Assembly: GCF_014323705.1 (NCBI RefSeq)
Contig: NZ_JABVEC010000023.1
Span: 61,546-125,545 of the forward strand
Source of the DNA: Actinomadura alba
Lineage (GTDB): Bacteria; Actinomycetota; Actinomycetes; Streptosporangiales; Streptosporangiaceae
Length of the DNA: 64,000 bases
Reading direction: 5' to 3'
The position numbers and the translations under genes were made by a program. Shown here in pieces: positions 61,840-64,000 of the stretch. Numbering within the stretch: the first letter of the stretch is position 1; every line of letters starts with the position of its first letter. Under the pieces are notes generated by a model. That model was not told where the DNA came from and searched no databases. It was given only the letters and a program-made list of their open reading frames with translations.

Positions 61840-62463
61840 TTAGCGGGGCTGGGGTCGTAGTCCGTCGAGGATGATCTGGGCGATGTGTGCTGAGCGCTTG
61901 CGGCTGGTCTCTGCGCCGGCGTGGCGGATCGCGGCGAAGGCGCCGGCGACCAGTGCCATCACCTCGTCGACGGTGAGGTCGTCGCGCACGGTGCCGGCCG
62001 CGTGCGCGCGATCGAGCAGGTCTGCGACATGGCGGGTGAGATCTGCCGCGACATCCGGGGCGGCGGTGCGCAAGTCGAACTCGGCGGCCACCAGCGCGCT
62101 CTTCACCGCTACGTTCTCGGCGCCGTTGGCCATCATCCGGGACAGCAGCGTGAACAGGGCTGCTGGATCATCGGCGGCGGCGAGCACTTCTGCCTCCGCC
62201 ACCAGCTGCTTCAGCTGATCGGTCGCGACGGCGAGATACAGCGCTTCCTTGGTAGGGAAGTGCCGGTGGACGGTGCCGGGACCAACGCCCGCGCGGCGGG
62301 CGATCTCATCGAGCGAGACGCCAAGGCCGTCCGTCGCGAACAGCTGCTGCGCGGTCCGCAGGACCCGCTCGCGGTTGCGGCGTGCGTCAGCGCGCAGCTC
62401 GCGGTCGCTGCGCTGAGCTGTCGGCGGCTTTGCCGGTGTGGGGGCAGGTGGCTGGCTGGACAT
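61840..62463 (-). CDS. TetR-family transcriptional regulator
   Basis: 207 residues starting MSSQPPAPTPAKPP. The DNA-binding domain is RRNRERVLRTAQQLFATDGL then VSLDEIARRAGVGPGTVHRH and FPTKEALYLAV. The C-terminal domain is all helical. The frame extends 21 codons upstream through the palindrome, so the later ATG is chosen. It diverges from the SnoaL-like gene and should repress it through the operator at 62507-62535. Confidence 0.9.
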   Translation of the reverse strand: MSSQPPAPTPAKPPTAQRSDRELRADARRNRERVLRTAQQLFATDGLGVSLDEIARRAGVGPGTVHRHFPTKEALYLAVATDQLKQLVAEAEVLAAADDPAALFTLLSRMMANGAENVAVKSALVAAEFDLRTAAPDVAADLTRHVADLLDRAHAAGTVRDDLTVDEVMALVAGAFAAIRHAGAETSRKRSAHIAQIILDGLRPQPR

Positions 62464-62506
62464 GTCGGTCTCAGCATAACCGGGGCGCTGCTCCGTATAG
62501 TGTGAG

Positions 62507-62535
62507 CCGTAACCGGGGCGGCGCACCGGTTACGG
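62507..62535. promoter_or_regulatory. Inverted repeat, TetR operator candidate
   Basis: Arms CCGTAACCGG and CCGGTTACGG are perfect, nine bases apart. A related half-site ATAACCGGGG lies at about 62476, nearer the regulator gene. Confidence 0.8.
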
Positions 62536-62588
62536 GTGTGCGCCGCTCATCATGAACCCGGCCTACTAGCCACGAGGAGACCACGCCG

Positions 62589-62978
62589 ATGACCACACGC
62601 GAGGACGCCGGCGCCCTGGTGCAGCGGATGCAGGAGTGCTTCAACAGCCGGCAATTCGACCAGGGCGACGACCTGCACACCCCCGGCTTCTTCAGCCATC
62701 CGCTCGGCACCACCGGATTCGAGGCAGGCAAGGAAGCCTGGCGCGCGCTTACTGCCCGGTTTCCCGGCATGCGCGTCGTCGCCCAGGACATCCTGGTTGA
62801 CGGAGACAAGGCCGCCGTCCGCTCGACCGTCGAGGGGATCGCGACGCCGGACGGCGACGCGCAGCCCATGCTGTTCGAGATCTTCCGCATCGACGATGGC
62901 CGGTTCGCGGAGATGTGGGGGGCCAGCACGGGATTCCCGCCCTCAGCCAGCCCTGAGGATGTGCTCAACTATCCCTGA
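62589..62978 (+). CDS. SnoaL-like / NTF2-fold protein
   Basis: 129 residues. VQRMQECFNSRQFDQGDDLH, FFSHPLGTTGFEAGKEAWRA and VRSTVEGIATPDGDAQP with FEIFRIDDGRFAEMWG follow the SnoaL-like cone fold, which includes polyketide cyclases and many small-molecule enzymes. ATG with GAGGAGA upstream. Divergent from, and probably regulated by, the TetR gene. Substrate unknown. Confidence 0.85.
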   Translation: MTTREDAGALVQRMQECFNSRQFDQGDDLHTPGFFSHPLGTTGFEAGKEAWRALTARFPGMRVVAQDILVDGDKAAVRSTVEGIATPDGDAQPMLFEIFRIDDGRFAEMWGASTGFPPSASPEDVLNYP

Positions 62979-63392
62979 GATTTGCGCCGCCGGGTGCGCT
63001 GACCGGTCCGGCAGCCTGAGAAAGTGCATCCCTGACCTGGGACGATAAGGGTGTCGACGCCCTTACCAGGCCCAGGTCGAGGAGCACTTAACAGTGGACG
63101 CTACTGGCTGGTGAAAGATCTGAGCTAGCTTCCATCCGGCCGATCATGCGCCTGTCGAAGAATCTGTCGGCCTGTCTCCGAAGGGGCCGTGCCTCGTAGA
63201 GCACCGGCTTCACTTCGATCAACCGCACCGCGCTGTTGGCGAAGTCCCTGGGTTCGATATCGCGATGTCCCCGGAGTGTCGGGGCGGCGAATGCGGCGAT
63301 CTGCACTGTTGAACGTGAGCGCGGCCTTGCCGTCAGTTCCTCTACTCTGACACTCGGCTGGGGATGATCAAGTGCTGACCGGGAGTGCTCGC
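62979..63392. other. Interval with nested inverted repeat
   Basis: No gene. At 63034-63078 a nested hairpin is formed: GACCTGGG/CCCAGGTC outside and AAGGG/CCCTT around GTCGAC inside. It looks like an IS end or recombination site, or a terminator after the SnoaL-like gene. Confidence 0.45.
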
Positions 63393-63884
63393 GTGGGCGT
63401 TCGCTATTACTACTACCGCGCTGCGGACCGAGAGGCCGCAGTTGCCAGGCCGGAGTACCCACGTGCGGTCGCTGATCGCCGGGTGACGGTATTCGATGCC
63501 GTGGAGACCAAGTGGGACCACCGAGTGGTGCTCGGGTATCTCATCGCACTCATCCGAGGCGTCCCGTACAGACCGGTGGTGGAGAGCGTCTGCCTCTATC
63601 CGCCTCCGGATGGTGCTCCCCGGACCGAGGAGGAGTGGGCGGCGTTGCCGGATGACTCACCGTATCTAGGACCGGAGATCGACGAGTTGCCGGTGGCCGT
63701 GCGAGACGCACTCGCGGACGCAGACGACACGCGGTTGCCGGAGGTCGCCGGGCGATTGGCGGAGGAGTTCTGGGGCGCCGCTGAGCGGGAAGATGCCCAG
63801 ATGCTGATCAAGGAGCTTGTCAGCCTTGCCCGTCGTACGAGAGAGAACGGTCAGATGCTGTACTGCTGGTGCGCCCCCGGCTGA
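63393..63884 (+). CDS. Conserved hypothetical protein
   Basis: 163 residues starting VGVRYYYYRAADREAA, with GGGAG seven bases upstream. Further on VLGYLIALIRGVPYRPVVES, then RTEEEWAALPDDSPY and ARRTRENGQMLYCW. Similar proteins are seen in several actinobacteria by recall, with no function assigned. It is standing alone near the right edge. Confidence 0.65.
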   Translation: MGVRYYYYRAADREAAVARPEYPRAVADRRVTVFDAVETKWDHRVVLGYLIALIRGVPYRPVVESVCLYPPPDGAPRTEEEWAALPDDSPYLGPEIDELPVAVRDALADADDTRLPEVAGRLAEEFWGAAEREDAQMLIKELVSLARRTRENGQMLYCWCAPG

Positions 63885-64000
63885 TATTGGTCAAGATGCT
63901 TCCGCGAGGGTCGGCGAAGATCGTGCCGGATGCGTGCCGGCTCTCGGCGTTCAGCGCGTGAAGCGCGAGGTCAGGTGAATTGGGCGGCGGGTCTGTAAAG

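Noticed and set aside
63088..63462. Minus-strand 124-codon frame
   Set aside because: Overlaps the start of the better-supported gene at 63393 and has no family resemblance.

Overview
The window is high-GC DNA with actinobacterial gene content: LysA carries the YAGKAFLC motif, there is a SAV_915-type protein, GTG starts are frequent, and stop/start overlaps are dense. It most resembles a Streptosporangiales-type or related filamentous actinobacterium; this placement is inferred from gene content only.

Layout. 1-5054: the 3' end of a respiratory complex I operon (nuoL partial, nuoM, nuoN) followed by a long-chain polyprenyl diphosphate synthase. 5244-8946: a compact lysA operon with two tiny overlapping frames, then rarD and msrA. 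8902-11265: a 2.3 kb cassette between two 68-bp direct repeats of the msrA 3' end, holding a flavoprotein, a truncated XRE regulator and a VapBC-like PIN toxin pair. 11120-27119: single chromosomal genes, including septum-formation, SUFU-like, HxlR plus NAD(P)-binding, astacin, GNAT, DUF4240, YCII, ArsR, isochorismatase-like, a peptidase/ABC fusion with its permease, a DHA2-type MFS pump and tandem SecD-P1-head-like proteins, with scattered gene debris.

27252-45056: an energy-metabolism block. korAB (2-oxoacid:ferredoxin oxidoreductase) and two Pro/Gly-rich membrane proteins face away from a second Nuo cluster, nuoA-B-C-H-(opposite-strand HhH gene)-I-J-K-L-M-N, which lacks nuoD, E, F and G. 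htpX follows. The neighbourhood suggests, by inference, that this second complex takes electrons from reduced ferredoxin made by KorAB and passes them to menaquinone, whose prenyl tail could come from the synthase at the left.

45148-47365: a UTRA-domain regulator diverging from a small gene, yajQ and a tRNA-Tyr. The 3' half of the tRNA is repeated at 55379 and, shorter, at 58992, each copy followed by a terminator hairpin. It looks like a tandem integration hotspot. The first island (47.4-55.4 kb) has lower-GC genes: an acidic protein with an XRE-ImmA/IrrE partner, a chimeric reading frame made of three gene fragments, a second flavoprotein, small genes with a GntR regulator, and a RelA/SpoT-domain protein. 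No intact integrase is visible. The second island (55.4-59.0 kb) holds membrane genes, an antitoxin whose RelE-like toxin has a stop at codon 3, an IS630 remnant and a secreted serine hydrolase.

59435-64000: a frameshifted BRCT/beta-propeller gene, a TetR regulator with a clear palindrome facing a SnoaL-like gene, and a conserved hypothetical gene. The region carries more IS or repeat debris.
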